Translations under genes and position numbers: made by a program
The notes under the pieces: generated by a model
Seen by the model: only the letters and a program-made list of their open reading frames with translations
What the model was told of the DNA's origin: nothing
Database searches by the model: none
Part shown: piece by piece, positions 1 through 11,790 of the stretch
Numbering within the stretch: position 1 is the stretch's first letter
How the letters are laid out: each line of letters opens with the position of its first letter
Assembly: GCA_007258455.2 (NCBI GenBank)
Contig: VDFB02047230.1
Location: 154,739,797-154,803,796 of the forward strand
Reading direction: 5' to 3'
Length of the DNA: 64,000 nucleotides
DNA from: Sequoia sempervirens
Lineage: Eukaryota; Streptophyta; Pinopsida; Cupressales; Cupressaceae

Positions 1-1648
1 CACAAAATTTATGAGTAGATTGATGTGGCCTTATGTGGGAAATGAAATAATCATTGTGTACAAAGTGTCCATGTTTATTTCTCTAGATATTTTGAGATCT
101 ACATCTTTTCTCTTTTTTGAAATGATTGAATTGCCAAAATATAAAATGTCAATATATTGAAATCAATGTTCAAACTACATCAAATTTTGAATAGCTTGTA
201 AATTATTAAATCTATCATAGGATTCCATTCTTTGATAATTATAACGTACTTTAAAATGGACCCCATTATATCGGAAAAATGATTCATCTATCAAGACATA
301 AGATTGTTATTTCAAAATTAAATTATTATTTTTGACATTCAACTTTATGGCAAACCCAAATCATTTTTATATCTCATTTGAAGAACATACATCTAAGCTA
401 ATGTTTATTTAGCTTAAAAACTAAAAATATCCCTTTCAAATTATTAAAAAAAGCCTTTCTTATCATTAATCCTTGTAACTACAAGAAACTATAATAATTG
501 ATTAAAAAATGATTCAATAAGAGTGTTCTAATTTTCTAATTAAAATTTTAATGTTTTGAAATAATTAACTTGCAATTTCTTATTCTCATTAAAATTTCTT
601 AAACATTGAAGCTTTTCGTTAGATTTTTTATATAGGACAACATCCATTCACTCCAAACTCTCTCAAATGCACTCCAAGCTCGTTGGAATGATTATAGGTA
701 TGAAAATTTAGGGTCCTTTTTGAATGCCTATTTGTTGGTATAATGACAAAAATAAAAGTTCTTTCAAAATAATCATTCCCTACAAGAATTGAGTGGCATT
801 ATATCATCAATAATAGCTAGCCAACAAGATACAAATGGATAATCATGTTATATTTATATTACTACTTTCCCTATATATTGTGGGGGATTTAAATAATACT
901 TATAAAAATTCAACAATATTATAAGATGAGTAAGCACATGTCCCAATGTGATTGCTTAAGTGTATTTTCTGCTTAAATTTAAGCTAGAGTGTTCCCATGC
1001 AAAAAAATAATGGTAAAAAGGATCATTTGGAAAATTTCCCTAATTTTTTGGATAAACTATTGTTTAGGAATTAAAAACAAGATTTTTAAAAAGGAGGGAT
1101 TGGAAATAAGAAACAAATGCATATTTTCAAAAATGCCACATGGCTCCACAAATTCCTTTCCCTCTTTTTTAACATTTGCCTCCAATTTTTTTTTTGAAAT
1201 TTTATGTGGAAAAATTAATAGTAATAAAATTAATATAAATTTAAGATAACCACTTCAAAATAAACAAAAAAATTAAATACTCATGGGGCCACCAACTCCA
1301 CAAATAATTCTTAAATAAGTTGAGCAATGAATGCTAGCCAAAATAAGCTAAGCCATGAGGACCTGCCCTAAGAAATTTTGTGATGTATTCTTTTTTTTAT
1401 GAATTTGTTTAAACACTTATATAAACTTAAAAAATATGTTTAAGAAATATTATATGACAAGAAAATTTGTGACACCTCTTTTTCTATGAGCATGTAAAAA
1501 TGTATTTTTGGAATTAGTTTAGTCTTAAAAAAATTGACATTTATAGAAACTTAAATATTATGTTTAATATGTTTTATTTTTAACAAATAAAATGATCTTG
1601 TAATTTATATTTTTAATAGATATATACTATGGTAAAAATTTAGAGTGG
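1..1648. other. AT-rich intergenic DNA, no gene seen
   Basis: Low-complexity, AT-rich sequence with stops in all frames. The one short open frame here (about 989-1249) has no recognisable motif and biased, A/T-driven composition. I see no LTR ends, knuckle motifs or RNA genes in it. It ends at the poly(T) tract that marks the 3' end of the minus-strand LINE. Confidence 0.6.
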
Positions 1649-1656
1649 TTTTTAAA

Positions 1657-1667
1657 TTTTTTTTTTT
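1657..1667 (-). other. LINE copy 1 poly(A) tail
   Basis: An 11-base T-run on the plus strand directly beside the LINE 3' UTR; read on the minus strand it is the poly(A) tail left by target-primed reverse transcription. Confidence 0.7.
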
Positions 1668-1787
1668 GAATAAAAGAGGGTAAAAACTTTAATTATCAAC
1701 TAAAGAAGTACAAAGCATAAATCAGGAAGATACCCAAAAGGGCCAAGGAACAACCAACAAGAAATCAAGAAGCATTCATGCAACATC

Positions 1788-4700
1788 TCATATCCTTCGT
1801 AACCCATCCCTCCAAATTCTGGGCAAGATCCTTCGGTAAACTGTCCCAATCATCCACCAAGTCCCACTCTTCTCAAAAGACCATTTGGCCAACCTATTCG
1901 CCACCTTATTCCATTCCTGAGGGATATGAGCGAAGGTGATAGAATCCAATAAATCTCCAAGACTGGTGATTTGCTTAACAACCACCACAAGCTACCAACT
2001 AACATCATCTAACTGTCATCTATTTATCAAGTTTACCACCACCTAAGAATCTGACTCACAAATAATCCTTTTCCAGCTGAGGGCATATGCCCTCTTCAAA
2101 TCCAATAGAATTGCCAAGGCCTCCATAAGGTTATTAGAGTGCCACCCCCTATACTCTGAAAAGAAGAATATAACCACCTCAGAGCTATCTCTACCCACCC
2201 CACCTACACCTGCATGCCCCATATTGCTCCTTATAAACCCATCAGTGTTGATTTTCAAGACTCCAGAGGGAGGAAGTATCCAATGCCCTCCCCTAAACAC
2301 CTTCCCTTGAGAACACCTGCTCCACCCAACCTTGGGCCTTCCAAAACCACCAACAGAAATTCCCAGATTATGAATCACTCCAACATCTCCAAGATCCACC
2401 AGGATTGATAGATCACATTTAGCATATAAAGTCTCCTGCAATGCCCCCAAAATGCAATCCCAAACTTGACCCACCAACAACTTCTCATCCAGAAATATCC
2501 CACGGTTGCGCTCCAACCGAATGTGCCAAATAATCAAATAGGGACCAATTCACCACATTGTGTGATGAAACAAAGTCTTCACTGGAATGGGCCTAATGTT
2601 CTTCAAAAAATCATCAAGAAATGAAGGATGCATGCACTGCAAATTCTAGGCCCCCCACCTAAAATGCCAAATATTCCTAGTAAAGGGGCACTGAAAGAAA
2701 AGATGAGAAACAATCTCAACCTCTTTAAAATAAAGGAAGCATAATGAAGGACCTTGAAAGCCCACTTATAGAGGTTATCCCAAGTCAAAGACTTGCCATA
2801 CAACACCAGCCAAGAAAAGAAATTGCATTTTGGCCAAGAGAATTTATTCCAAATATTCTTCCACCAAGGAACCTTAGCATGACCTGAGGCATGTCTATCC
2901 AAAACATGATACCCTGAAGCAATACTGTACTTCCCTTTAGGATACGAACCCCAAGCCAACACATCCCACTCCAAAAGAGAACAATAGACTATATCAACCA
3001 AAATGGAGGCCAACACCCTCCTATCCTCCAAAGATCCACCTAGGGGCCACTCTTGCATGCCCTTCCACTGGTAAACAATAGTTTGCACCAAAGCTTGAGG
3101 GCATTTGAAATTCATCACTCTACTCCAACCAGCCTCAACAAAAATCCTACAGAAATCCCCCAAGTGAGGATGTGAGGAGAGGATAGGCAGGAAGCCATCC
3201 CATGAGTGATGCCAAAAAAGAGCATCAAAACCTCTATTGTAGATCCAAAACAAGCCTTGTTTAACCAGCATGGATCCCCTCTTGAGAGTATCCTAGCTAA
3301 TAAAGCCTTTCCCCAAAAGACTAAATTGAGGAACCTCAGTTCCATCCACCTCCCCAAGGTACTTGAAGGTAAGGTTCCTGGCCCAGGACTGATGTTGGTG
3401 TGAACACCATCTCCAGTACAGCTTAGCCGCCAAAGCTTGCCCAATCCAATCTACCCTGTGCAATCCCAGACCACCATCCTGATTTGTCAAATGAATAACT
3501 TCCCATTTAATTAAGCTCCACTTCCTTGAAATGAGAGTACCTAACCAAAGAAACTACCTATGTAGCCCCTCAAACTCTTTGATGAAGCTTAAGTGAGCAG
3601 TAAAAAAAAAAATCTATATTTTTAGGTAGGACCTACACTAGAGACTTCAACAAAGTGACTCTACTAGCCATAGATAGCCATCTATAGGTGCAATGACTAA
3701 CCAACCCTCAAAATTTATCAATCACTTCTTTCCAAAAATTCTAGGGAAGCGGGCGAACATCTAGAGGGATACCAAGATAGATAAAGGGAAGCTTCCCCAC
3801 CTAAAACCTTAAGATCCTAGCAATACACTGCTAGATAAGCATGGGGGTATTAAAGAAATAAATGCAAGACTTACTTTCATTAATGCTTTGACCAGAGGCA
3901 ACCAAGTAACAATCTAAAGTATGCCAAAAAGCAACTACTTCAACCACCTTAGCAACACCCATCAAAGCCAAATCATCCACAAAATGAAGATGGGTTTGAG
4001 GAGGGAGAGAATTGCTCCATTTCCATCCTTGAATGCGTCCATCCGTAACCTGGGACTTAATGAACCTTCCCAATCCTTTATCCATCAAGATGAACAAGTA
4101 TGGGGATAAAGGATCCCTCTACCTAAGACCTCTAGAAGTTCCAAACAAATCAAAGGACTCCCCATTTATAAGAATGAAAAAGGAGGGCGTCGTCACATAG
4201 CTCATGAACCAATCAATCCACTCACTACTAAACCCAAATGCTCCTAGAATTTTTCTTAGAAAACCCCATTTAACTCTGTCATAAGCCTTAGCCATGTCCA
4301 ACTTTATAAACATAGCCTTTTCCTTCAAAGAGGCCATGGAATGAATGGTCTCAGCCACAATACCAACTCCATTCAAAAAATTTATTCCCACAACAAAGTC
4401 CCCTTGTTCCTCTGAGATCAACTTCTTTAGCCATGGATTTAGGCACTCAACAATTAACTTTGTAATGATTTTATACACTACATTACACAAAGCAATTGGT
4501 TGAAATAGATCCAAAGAATGTGCACCCTCACATTTTGGGATAAGAGCAAGAAACATGGCATTCATGGCCCTCAACATTTTCTTATTCCTTAAAGACTCCT
4601 GCACAACCTCCAAAAGATCAAGGTTGATCACTTCCCAAAATTCTTGAAAAACCTCCACTGAAAACCCATCAAGACCAGGAGCCTTTCCTTTTTTCAGTTG

Positions 4701-6062
4701 AAACACCACATCCTCCAACTCCTTTAAAGAAATAGGCTTAAGAAGAAAGACATTCATATCCATAGTCACTAGAGGGGGGATACAAGTCAAGATAGAAGCT
4801 TCCTCCTCACTTGTAGGTGGGGTATCTTTAGAAAGGAGATTAGAGAAAAGTGGACCACCTCTCTAGATATCTCCAAAGAGGAAAAAAGAATAGAGCCCTT
4901 AGGAGAGTGAAGAGAAGAGATAATGTTACCCTATTTGTGGGCATTCACTGAATTATGAAAGAAGGAAGTATTCCAATCCCCTTCCTGAAGCTAGTCAACA
5001 TGAGCCTTTTGCTTCCAGAAATTTCCTCACGAAGCTCCCATTTCTCTAGGTCTTTAACCCCACTATTCTCTAACCTTCTCAAATCCACATCAAGGCCTTG
5101 ATCCTGAACCTACCTAGTAATAGAATCCAAGTGCTCTTGAGTAGCCCTTTTCATTTGAAACACATTGCCAAACTCATACTTATTCTAATGTTTTAATTTA
5201 TACTTCAGATATTGAGGCCTCTTCACAAAGGAATACGTAGTCATACCAAAGGCAAGTCATCCTTCAGTCCACCATCTAGAAAATAGATTAGGAAGACTCT
5301 CCTCCCTGAGCCACATAATTTGAAATCTAAAAGCCTTTTTCCTAGAACCATCGGCCAAACAGGTAGAGAATTTAATCGGCCAATGATCTGAGCCCCGCTA
5401 ATCTAAAATTTTAGAGCTTGTCAGCCACTTGTCTCCAACCCAAAAGCTAGAAATAGGAAACATGTCTAATATTTCAATAATGGTTTCATCTCCAAGCCTC
5501 CTATTATTCCAAGTAAACATTTCATTCAAAGGTTTGATATCCATAGCCAAAGTTGAGCTAAATTCTTCCTAAGAAGATCAAAGGAAGGGTCCAAAAAAGG
5601 AACTCCCCCCCTTTTATCCTTGAGAGAGGAAATCACATTGAAATCACCTGCCATAATCCAGGGAAGAAAGGGATCCAAATATCTCAAAAATTGATATGAG
5701 ACCACAAGAGTCTTACTAGGGACATCTATCGGTACATAAATGTTAGAAAGGAAAACTCTTTCCCCCATCTCCAAACTAATCACAATAAGAGAAATGGAAA
5801 ATCTACTAGAGAACCACCAAACAAGAGAGATTCGCTAAGGATCTCAGAAGTAAGAAATACCTCCAAAGCTCCCTTGCACACCCACACACTAACATAAACC
5901 TCTATTCCAAATCTTAGATGCACTCTGAATCATACTATCCACTGATAACTTCATCTCCTAGAGGAAAACCAAGTCCAAAGAATGAGTATGAACCAAGTAC
6001 TGAATAGCCTTTTGTCTAGGGATGTTATTCATACCCCTCACATTCCATGACAACACAATCAT
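1788..6062 (-). pseudogene. LINE copy 1 ORF2: endonuclease - reverse transcriptase - RNase H (broken)
   Basis: ORF2 of the LINE would nick target DNA and reverse-transcribe the element RNA in the nucleus. The start is the ATG at 6062-6060, which overlaps the ORF1 stop. Visible in order: an APE-type endonuclease with GDFN near 5645-5660 and SDHW near 5380-5395; a reverse transcriptase with KKGKAPGLDGF near 4680-4715, FIKLDMAKAYDRVKW near 4265-4310 and the catalytic FVDD at about 3972-3985; a zf-RVT region near 2700-2900 (WNKFSWPKCNFFSWL); and a type I RNase H at 1788-2280 with the acidic residues in INTDG, EALAILL and CESDS, typical of plant L1-like elements. Numerous stops and at least several frame changes break it into fragments. 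The domain assignments are secure; limits between fragments are approximate. Confidence 0.88.
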
Positions 6063-7476
6063 CGCAAAGGGTGAGATAAGTGAGTATCCAAAGTCTTCAG
6101 TGACCTAGATTCAACCAATTTTTCACCAACCAACTTAAATTTCTCTTGATCCTTCTTCCTACCCACCTTATGGGACTTATCAGAGGAACTCTTTTTTAGA
6201 GGATTTTGTTGGACAACCGAAATAGGGGAAGAATCAAAAGATTTTCTCTTGCTAGAATCTCTCGAAATTGAACCTCTAGTTGGGCTTATACCAACAATAG
6301 CATAGACTAAAGAAGTACCAAGCAAAACATAGGAATCCCCTAGACCAACCTTAGGGGAAGGAACAAAAGAATCCTTCACTTCCCCAAGAGCCTCCATAGG
6401 GGCAAGAATCAAAGTTGTAATAGCCATAGGCTCAGGATTATAAGCAATAAAAGAGGGGGCATCCACATGCATGTCACGAGATATCCCCTCCTCATGAATT
6501 AAGTCATCCAACACATCAAAACTGTTAAACATCCCCTCCTCTTTGCAATCCAGAAAAGTCCTCTTCTGACTTATGCTCTTATTTTGAGGCCTAATAGGAA
6601 CAAATCCATCTTTATCTAGAATCACCCCTTACATAGGCCCTTTTCCCTTTTCAAATCCTAAATTTTATGGGGTCATCCTAGTGCCTGAGTTACCTACATC
6701 AGGAGCATGAGGACACCTCCTCTAAAGGTGACCATAATCACAACATAAATGACATCTAAATAAAAGGGTTTCATAATCTAACAGCTGAGTCCATGAACTA
6801 GACCCCACTGTCAGATCAATAGAGTTAGGAAAAGGTTGAATCAAATCAATCTCCACACAAACATGTGTATAGGAAAATATACTCTTCTCTAAAGTCCGTT
6901 GAGAGGGGCCAATCTATTTTCCTAGTGGCATGGAAATAGATTGCAGTATATCTCTCCTCCAACATTCAAGTGGTAGCCGAGGAAGGTGAACCCAAATCGA
7001 TACCTTGGAAGAAAACTCATCTATCAAATTAAAGTTGTATTCCATGGTTTAATGAGCAGTCCAACCTGATTATAAAAGTACGGGCCACCCTCAAATGATT
7101 TATTTCAATCTTAAATGCATGAAAATTCCACCAAGAAGAAATTATTCACAGCTAACAAGACCTCGAAATCCCTCTTTGGGTTCCAAGTCTATTGAATCCA
7201 AGGGTCAAGGAAAGGAAGAGCGACCCTCATCCCCAAAAGCTTGCAAATAAAAAAATGCTTGCTAAAATATTCCAAATCCTCTACAACCTCTTCCCTTTGA
7301 ATCACCACCACCGGATGCACCTAAGCCCCTTCCAAGCAGCCATTAACCTTTTGCACTTTAAAACCACTGATCCTAGAAAAAGCCATGCCAAAAGAAGACA
7401 GATTGGGAACCCCATCCTGAGCCTCTTTCATAGCATCGTCTCCCTTCACCTCCTCCATCCCATCGTGCAATGCCAT
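6059..7476 (-). pseudogene. LINE copy 1 ORF1: DUF4283 / CCHC RNA-binding protein (broken)
   Basis: ORF1 of plant L1-like LINEs encodes an RNA-binding, RNP-forming protein. Here the minus strand shows a DUF4283-like core around 6880-7200 (FEGGPYFYNQVGLLIKPW followed by VSIWVHLPRLPLECW), then a CCHC zinc knuckle around 6710-6760 (CHLCCDYGHL then a stop then RRCP), then a basic, Ser-rich tail ending in LSHPLR and the stop at 6061-6059. The last 188 residues (6625-6059) are open. The start is uncertain; the ATG at 7476-7474 (MALHDGM...) is one candidate. Stops and frameshifts separate the domains. The stop overlaps the ORF2 ATG by the sequence ATGA, as in copy 2. Confidence 0.75.
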
Positions 7477-7890
7477 GAGAGCCACAACCAACAACCCTAA
7501 ACAAACACCACCACACACCAAAGATTGATTGCTTCAAACCCCAAAGCCACTCATTCAGCACAAAGGTAAGTTGAATTCAAAAGGTCACTACCCCTCCAAA
7601 CAAGCCCAACTATAGTAGAAGGCTTTTAAATAAAGCCCTGTGCAAACACAAAACAACTTGGATCAAAACGTGCACAACAAAAACAAGGAAATATGAGAAA
7701 AGATAGTGAAAGAAACCCCCTTATGAGCATCAAATTCCATCCCACACGAGAATGCAACACCACAAAAGTGATTTGAATGAAAAAACACACATGCAACAGT
7801 AGATCTAGGAATGTAGGCCGGGCCTCACAGGCCGCAGGTAGCCCAGGGCTCGAACCAGACCCTTAACGCCATCTCTCATCCCACCTTTAT
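7477..7890 (-). promoter_or_regulatory. 5' region of LINE copy 1, with a possible Pol III B-box
   Basis: This stretch upstream of ORF1 is less AT-rich than the flank. At its 5' end (about 7800-7880, minus strand) is a GC-rich block with ggttcgagccc, a good match to the tRNA B-box consensus GGTTCGANNCC, and an imperfect A-box-like tggcgttaaggg just upstream. The A-to-B distance is far too short for a functional tRNA. It could be a SINE remnant or a chance match. It does not resemble the 5' end of LINE copy 2. Confidence 0.25.
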
Positions 7891-7898
7891 TTTTTAAA

Positions 7899-9659
7899 AT
7901 TATTATAAATGTAATAAATATATTTATTTAAAATATATTGAGAGATAATAATTTTGAGAGGTTTATATAAATTTTTTTATATAGAATACATAGATTTTTT
8001 AATCTCTTAACAAATCTTAGATATATTTAAGATACATATACTAGTTTAGAACATACGTATTATCATGTATTACTCTATCATTTAAATATTATGAAATAAT
8101 CTAGGTTAAAATTTGTATAATTATATCCATTATCTAATTAAGTATTTATTCTACTATATTTATACTAAATCATTTTTAATATGATCTAAACTAATATATA
8201 GATAAACATGAAAATAGTTAAGAAAAGACATATATAGACATTATTTATTTCAAGTTTTAAAACTATTTTAGTTAACATTACTAATCTTTTATCAAAGAGC
8301 AATTTAGTTTTTCAATAATAATAAAATACTATTTTTTCAATAGTAATGAAATAAATCATGGAAACCATGTACACATTTCAAGAATTCTAATAAAAAAATC
8401 ATTTTAACTTTTATTTCAAGAGTTATTTTATTTTCTATATGAATATTATTTTTATTAGTAAAATTGAGTTTTTGAAAGGGGTCCAAAATATTTTATATTA
8501 AACAATAAATATATAGTAGCAACCCACTTACATGAAGAGAGAAACTAAAAAATAAAAAATGTAGGGACATAATGCTATAGGCTTGTAACAAATAAACGAT
8601 AAAACATTAGCACACAAACAAAAAAGGTAACCAAATTATAGCTTACCAAAATAAAGGTCATTCAAGGAGTCAACAACATTCCACTCTTCATGTACGAAAC
8701 CAACATGATCCTCCAAAGTCTCATTTTCTATGTTGATCATTGTTAGGGAATGTGTCTCAACTTTGCTCCTAATGTTAAGACTATATAAAATGTGATTTTT
8801 TGGCTATAAAGGTCATTTTTGGCCATTTTAGGTTGCTCAACATTGCTTCCTTAATGGAAAATATATAGATCTTTTCAAGTTCTATAATTTTTTGAAAAGG
8901 GCATAATTGACCTCTTTGATCAAAGTTTATGGCCTCTAAAATTTGGGCCTTCCATATTAAAAATGCAAAATATCTATAACACACAAAAGAGCTATAAGAG
9001 GGAGTTACATTTGTTGAGAAAATTATGATGTGTGTTATGACACATAATAATACATATTTAAATTGAGATAATGGAGTGCCAAAGTTGGTGGTTGGATTAT
9101 GAAAAAATTATGGTAGTTGGAAGAAATATGTTATTCTTAGTTGATGGACTCATCTTGGGATTCAGGCATCACTTTTAAAATATTTTTAGCTCCTGGTTTT
9201 CTAATTACCATTTGATTATTTCATGTATTTTTTCTTCTATTTATTGGTTTCTTGAGATGGAACACTTTATATGAGGACTTTTTGTATGTATTGTTTTTTA
9301 TTAAAAAAATAAGGAAGGGGCCCTGATCATGAGAGTAAAAAACATTAAAAGTAGATTAAAGAAATAGTACGTGGGCACACAAGCTCAATAAAACAACAAA
9401 AGGAATGTAGGCCCAATGAGACAACATAATAACAAAAAATAGAACAAGACAAGAAAAAAACATAGAAGTCAACTAACAGATCAAGTTCTAATAGTCCAGG
9501 AGGGCATCGAGGGATATTTCTCGTTCCTCCATATCTTTCTATTCATCAACATTCTTAACCTACATTTTCTCCTCATCATCTTCTTTAGCTCTTTTCTCTT
9601 TTTGTTTGTTGATCTTCGAACAACCAAATATAGTACTTGTAACAAATTTGTGCATTCTT
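7899..9659. other. AT-rich spacer between the two LINEs
   Basis: About 1.8 kb of very AT-rich sequence. No domain motif, LTR end or RNA gene is visible on either strand. Short open frames at 8781-8984 and 9481-9669 (minus) have no recognisable motifs. Confidence 0.5.
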
Positions 9660-9729
9660 GAATGAACAAGAAAACTAAGAGGGGGGTGAATTAGTTGCAG
9701 CAAATTAAAACATCTAAACCCTTAATAGT
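9660..9729 (-). mobile_element. Left piece of an older Copia-LTR-like remnant split by LINE copy 2
   Basis: The sequence aagaggggggtgaattagttg followed by aaattaaaacatctaaac is of the kind seen at Copia LTR or leader regions. It continues after the LINE at 16205, where gaacactagatttacatgg resembles gaacaccagatttacatggg in the element C LTRs (30825-30850). Inferred to be one LTR-like block interrupted by the LINE; its outer limits are not visible. Confidence 0.35.
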
Positions 9730-9746
9730 AATTAGATCCACATGCA
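9730..9746. repeat. Target-site duplication of LINE copy 2 (5' side)
   Basis: The 17-bp string aattagatccacatgca occurs exactly here and again at 16188-16204, directly flanking the LINE. Length is typical of LINE target-primed integration. Confidence 0.93.
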
Positions 9747-10264
9747 ACTAGAAGGCTTTGGATGGTGTCTTTGCTCTCTATGTGCTGAGCTAGGGAATCT
9801 GCACCCTAGCTTGTTCCTGTTTTCTTCTTGGTTGTGTGTCGTGAGGGGAGGGTGTTTGTATGCATGTAGGGGGTTTGATTTCTATAGTGTTTGGTGGGTG
9901 GCATTGGAAGGCATTCGGTGGCTGGGTCTCTTCTGTTGCTCGCAGCCTTTGTTTGTTCCTAGCGCTTGGTGGCTGTAGCCAAGTGTTTGGGTGTGTTGTT
10001 GTGGCGTGTGTGGGTGTCGGGTGAACTAGTGGAGTGTGGTTGAGTTGGAGAGGGGGCTGCAATAGGTAGTGGGTGGGGCTAGGTGTGGGGTGAAGAGAGT
10101 GGGATGTGTGCTGGGTTGGTGGTGTTTGGTACTATGACAGGAGGTATTTTGTGTGCCCTCATCTAAGGAGGTGTGGGGTTGCATGGTGCCTTTTCCATTG
10201 GGTGTTCTTTCTGTCCCTAGGGCTCCAATGGGCTTGCATGTCAGATTAGGGCATTTTTTCCTTT
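9747..10264 (+). promoter_or_regulatory. LINE copy 2 5' UTR, G/T-rich
   Basis: The stretch between the 5' TSD and ORF1 is strongly G/T-rich on the plus strand (about 9830-10180), unlike its AT-rich surroundings. LINEs carry an internal promoter in this position, but I see no specific promoter box. Confidence 0.4.
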
Positions 10265-11790
10265 ATGTTGCATGGGGAATCTTCTAGGGTTTCCCCCAAA
10301 ATGGACTTCTGTTTGGTGTTTGGTTCAAAACCCTCTCTACAGGGCTCAAATATTTTTGATAATAATATTTTTTTGGTGGAACCTAAAAAATTTGAGATGG
10401 GCTCGACAGGAGGGCCTAGAATTTTGAATATTAATGGGTGCCTCAAAAGGTGTAAAGAGAGGCTGAATGTAGTCATTCTGATGGAGATGCTGGTAGAAGA
10501 TATTGATTATTATTCAAGGCATTCTCTTTATTACAAATTCTTGGGTTTGAACATTTAGTTGTAATTCTTGGATACGTGGGCTTAAAGGACATGGATACCA
10601 GAGGGCGAGATGGAGATCTGCCTTTTGGAAAATAACTATTTCATGGTTACATTTGACTGCATGGCTGATCGGAATAGGGCTTTTGAAGGGGGGCCGTACT
10701 TTTACAACTAGGTGGGCTTGTTTATTAAGCCATGGCATGCTGGCTTCAACCTAGTGGAGGAGCTTTCGAATCGGGATCTAGTTTGGGTTCGTCTTCCAAG
10801 GCTCCTTGTGGAATGTTGGCATGAGGATGTGTTGTACTTATTAGCCTCGAAGTTGGAGAAACCTGTGGGTTCGTCACAACAAACAAAATTCAAGAAGGTA
10901 ATGACTTTTGCCCTGTTTTGTGTGGAAATTGAATTAAATAAGCCATTTCCAGACTCTTTAGAAGTGAGTGCAGGAGAATATTCATGGGTACAGCAGCTAG
11001 ATTATGAAACACTACCTTTCTATTGCCGTTTTTGTCATGAGTATGGTCACCTCCAGCACAGATGTCCAAAGGCCAAGCCTTTGGAGGCCCAATATCCTCA
11101 GCCTTCAAATAATCCGCCTAGAGTGGATAAGGGAAAGGATCCCATTCAGGGTTTTGGTGGCAGGGAAGATGGTTTTACTCCTGTTAGAGGATGAAATAGA
11201 AATAAAGGACATAAAAGTACTTTGAAGGATAGGTAGGAGGAGGACACCTTCAATAGGTTTGAGGTGTTGAAAGATCTTAGTCAGTAGGAGGTAAACCCGA
11301 GATTTTTGGATCTAGATCATGGGACTTTAGATATTGATCAGCATGTCCCTTCAATTGAGGCAATGCATGCTCCCCAACAGGAGGGGGTATGGGACTTCCA
11401 TGCTTAGAGGAGGTTGGGAATGATCCTAGATAGGAAAAGATTAATTCAGAGGTGATTATGGCTCTGCATGTTGATGGGACTTTGGACCTAGTGACAGATC
11501 GACAGATGGGAGTTCAGGATGAGTTGGGTGGTAGTGTTGAGGCAGTGAAAGATGGTGTGGATAAGGCTCACCTCTTGCAGAAAGTGGGTTCAAAGGTGGG
11601 TAAGAAGAATAATAAGTTTTCCTCTCGGTTGGGTATTTTGCAAAAAGATCTCAAGGAGGGGGGGCCGGAGAAAATTTCTAAGTTGGGAAGGAAGAAGGAT
11701 GTGGAAAAGATTAAGATGATAGGGGAGACTTTGGTGGAATCGGGGTTGGTCAAGACTCTGGATTCACATTTTTCATGCCCCTTGAAATGA
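10265..11790 (+). pseudogene. LINE copy 2 ORF1: DUF4283 / CCHC RNA-binding protein (broken)
   Basis: Reading from the ATG at 10265, one frame carries ...MEICLLENNYFMVTF, FEGGPYFYN, a stop, then VGLFIKPWHAGFNLVEEL and LVWVRLPRLLVECW (10590-10830): a DUF4283-like domain. A CCHC knuckle follows at 11022-11075 (CRFCHEYGHLQHRC, spacing C-x2-C-x4-H-x4-C). After about 11400 the open frame shifts and the C-terminal part (11452-11790) is Lys/Gly/Ser-rich, matching the tail of copy 1 ORF1 (both contain a GRKKD-K-KM/LVGE-LVES-KTLD pattern). Family knowledge: this protein coats the LINE RNA. Internal stops near 10559, 10590 and 10710, plus the frameshift, make it a pseudogene. It ends in TGA (11788-11790), overlapping the ORF2 start. 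Confidence 0.85.

Larger units (their letters stand above)
1657..7890 (-). mobile_element. L1-like LINE, copy 1 (minus strand, decayed, near full length)
   Basis: A non-LTR retrotransposon read on the minus strand. In element order it has a 5' region, ORF1 with a DUF4283-like domain and CCHC knuckle, ORF2 with endonuclease, reverse transcriptase, zinc finger and RNase H, then a short 3' UTR and a poly(A) tail (T-run 1657-1667). The 3' UTR matches that of the plus-strand copy at 16150-16187 (shared aaagtttttaccctctttta-like end). The 5' limit is inferred: G+C drops sharply near 7890, and the 8-bp string tttttaaa occurs at 1649-1656 and 7891-7898, a weak low-complexity candidate target-site duplication. 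That gives about 6.2 kb, close to the 6.44 kb of copy 2. Both ORFs carry many stops and frameshifts, so it cannot move by itself. Confidence 0.85.

Noticed and set aside
7800..7880. A tRNA gene at the B-box match
   Set aside because: No cloverleaf: no acceptor stem, no anticodon arm, and the A-box-like word is too close to the B-box.
1649..7898. tttttaaa as a firm target-site duplication of LINE copy 1
   Set aside because: Only 8 bp of low-complexity sequence next to a poly(T) run; it supports the limits weakly and is not listed as a feature.
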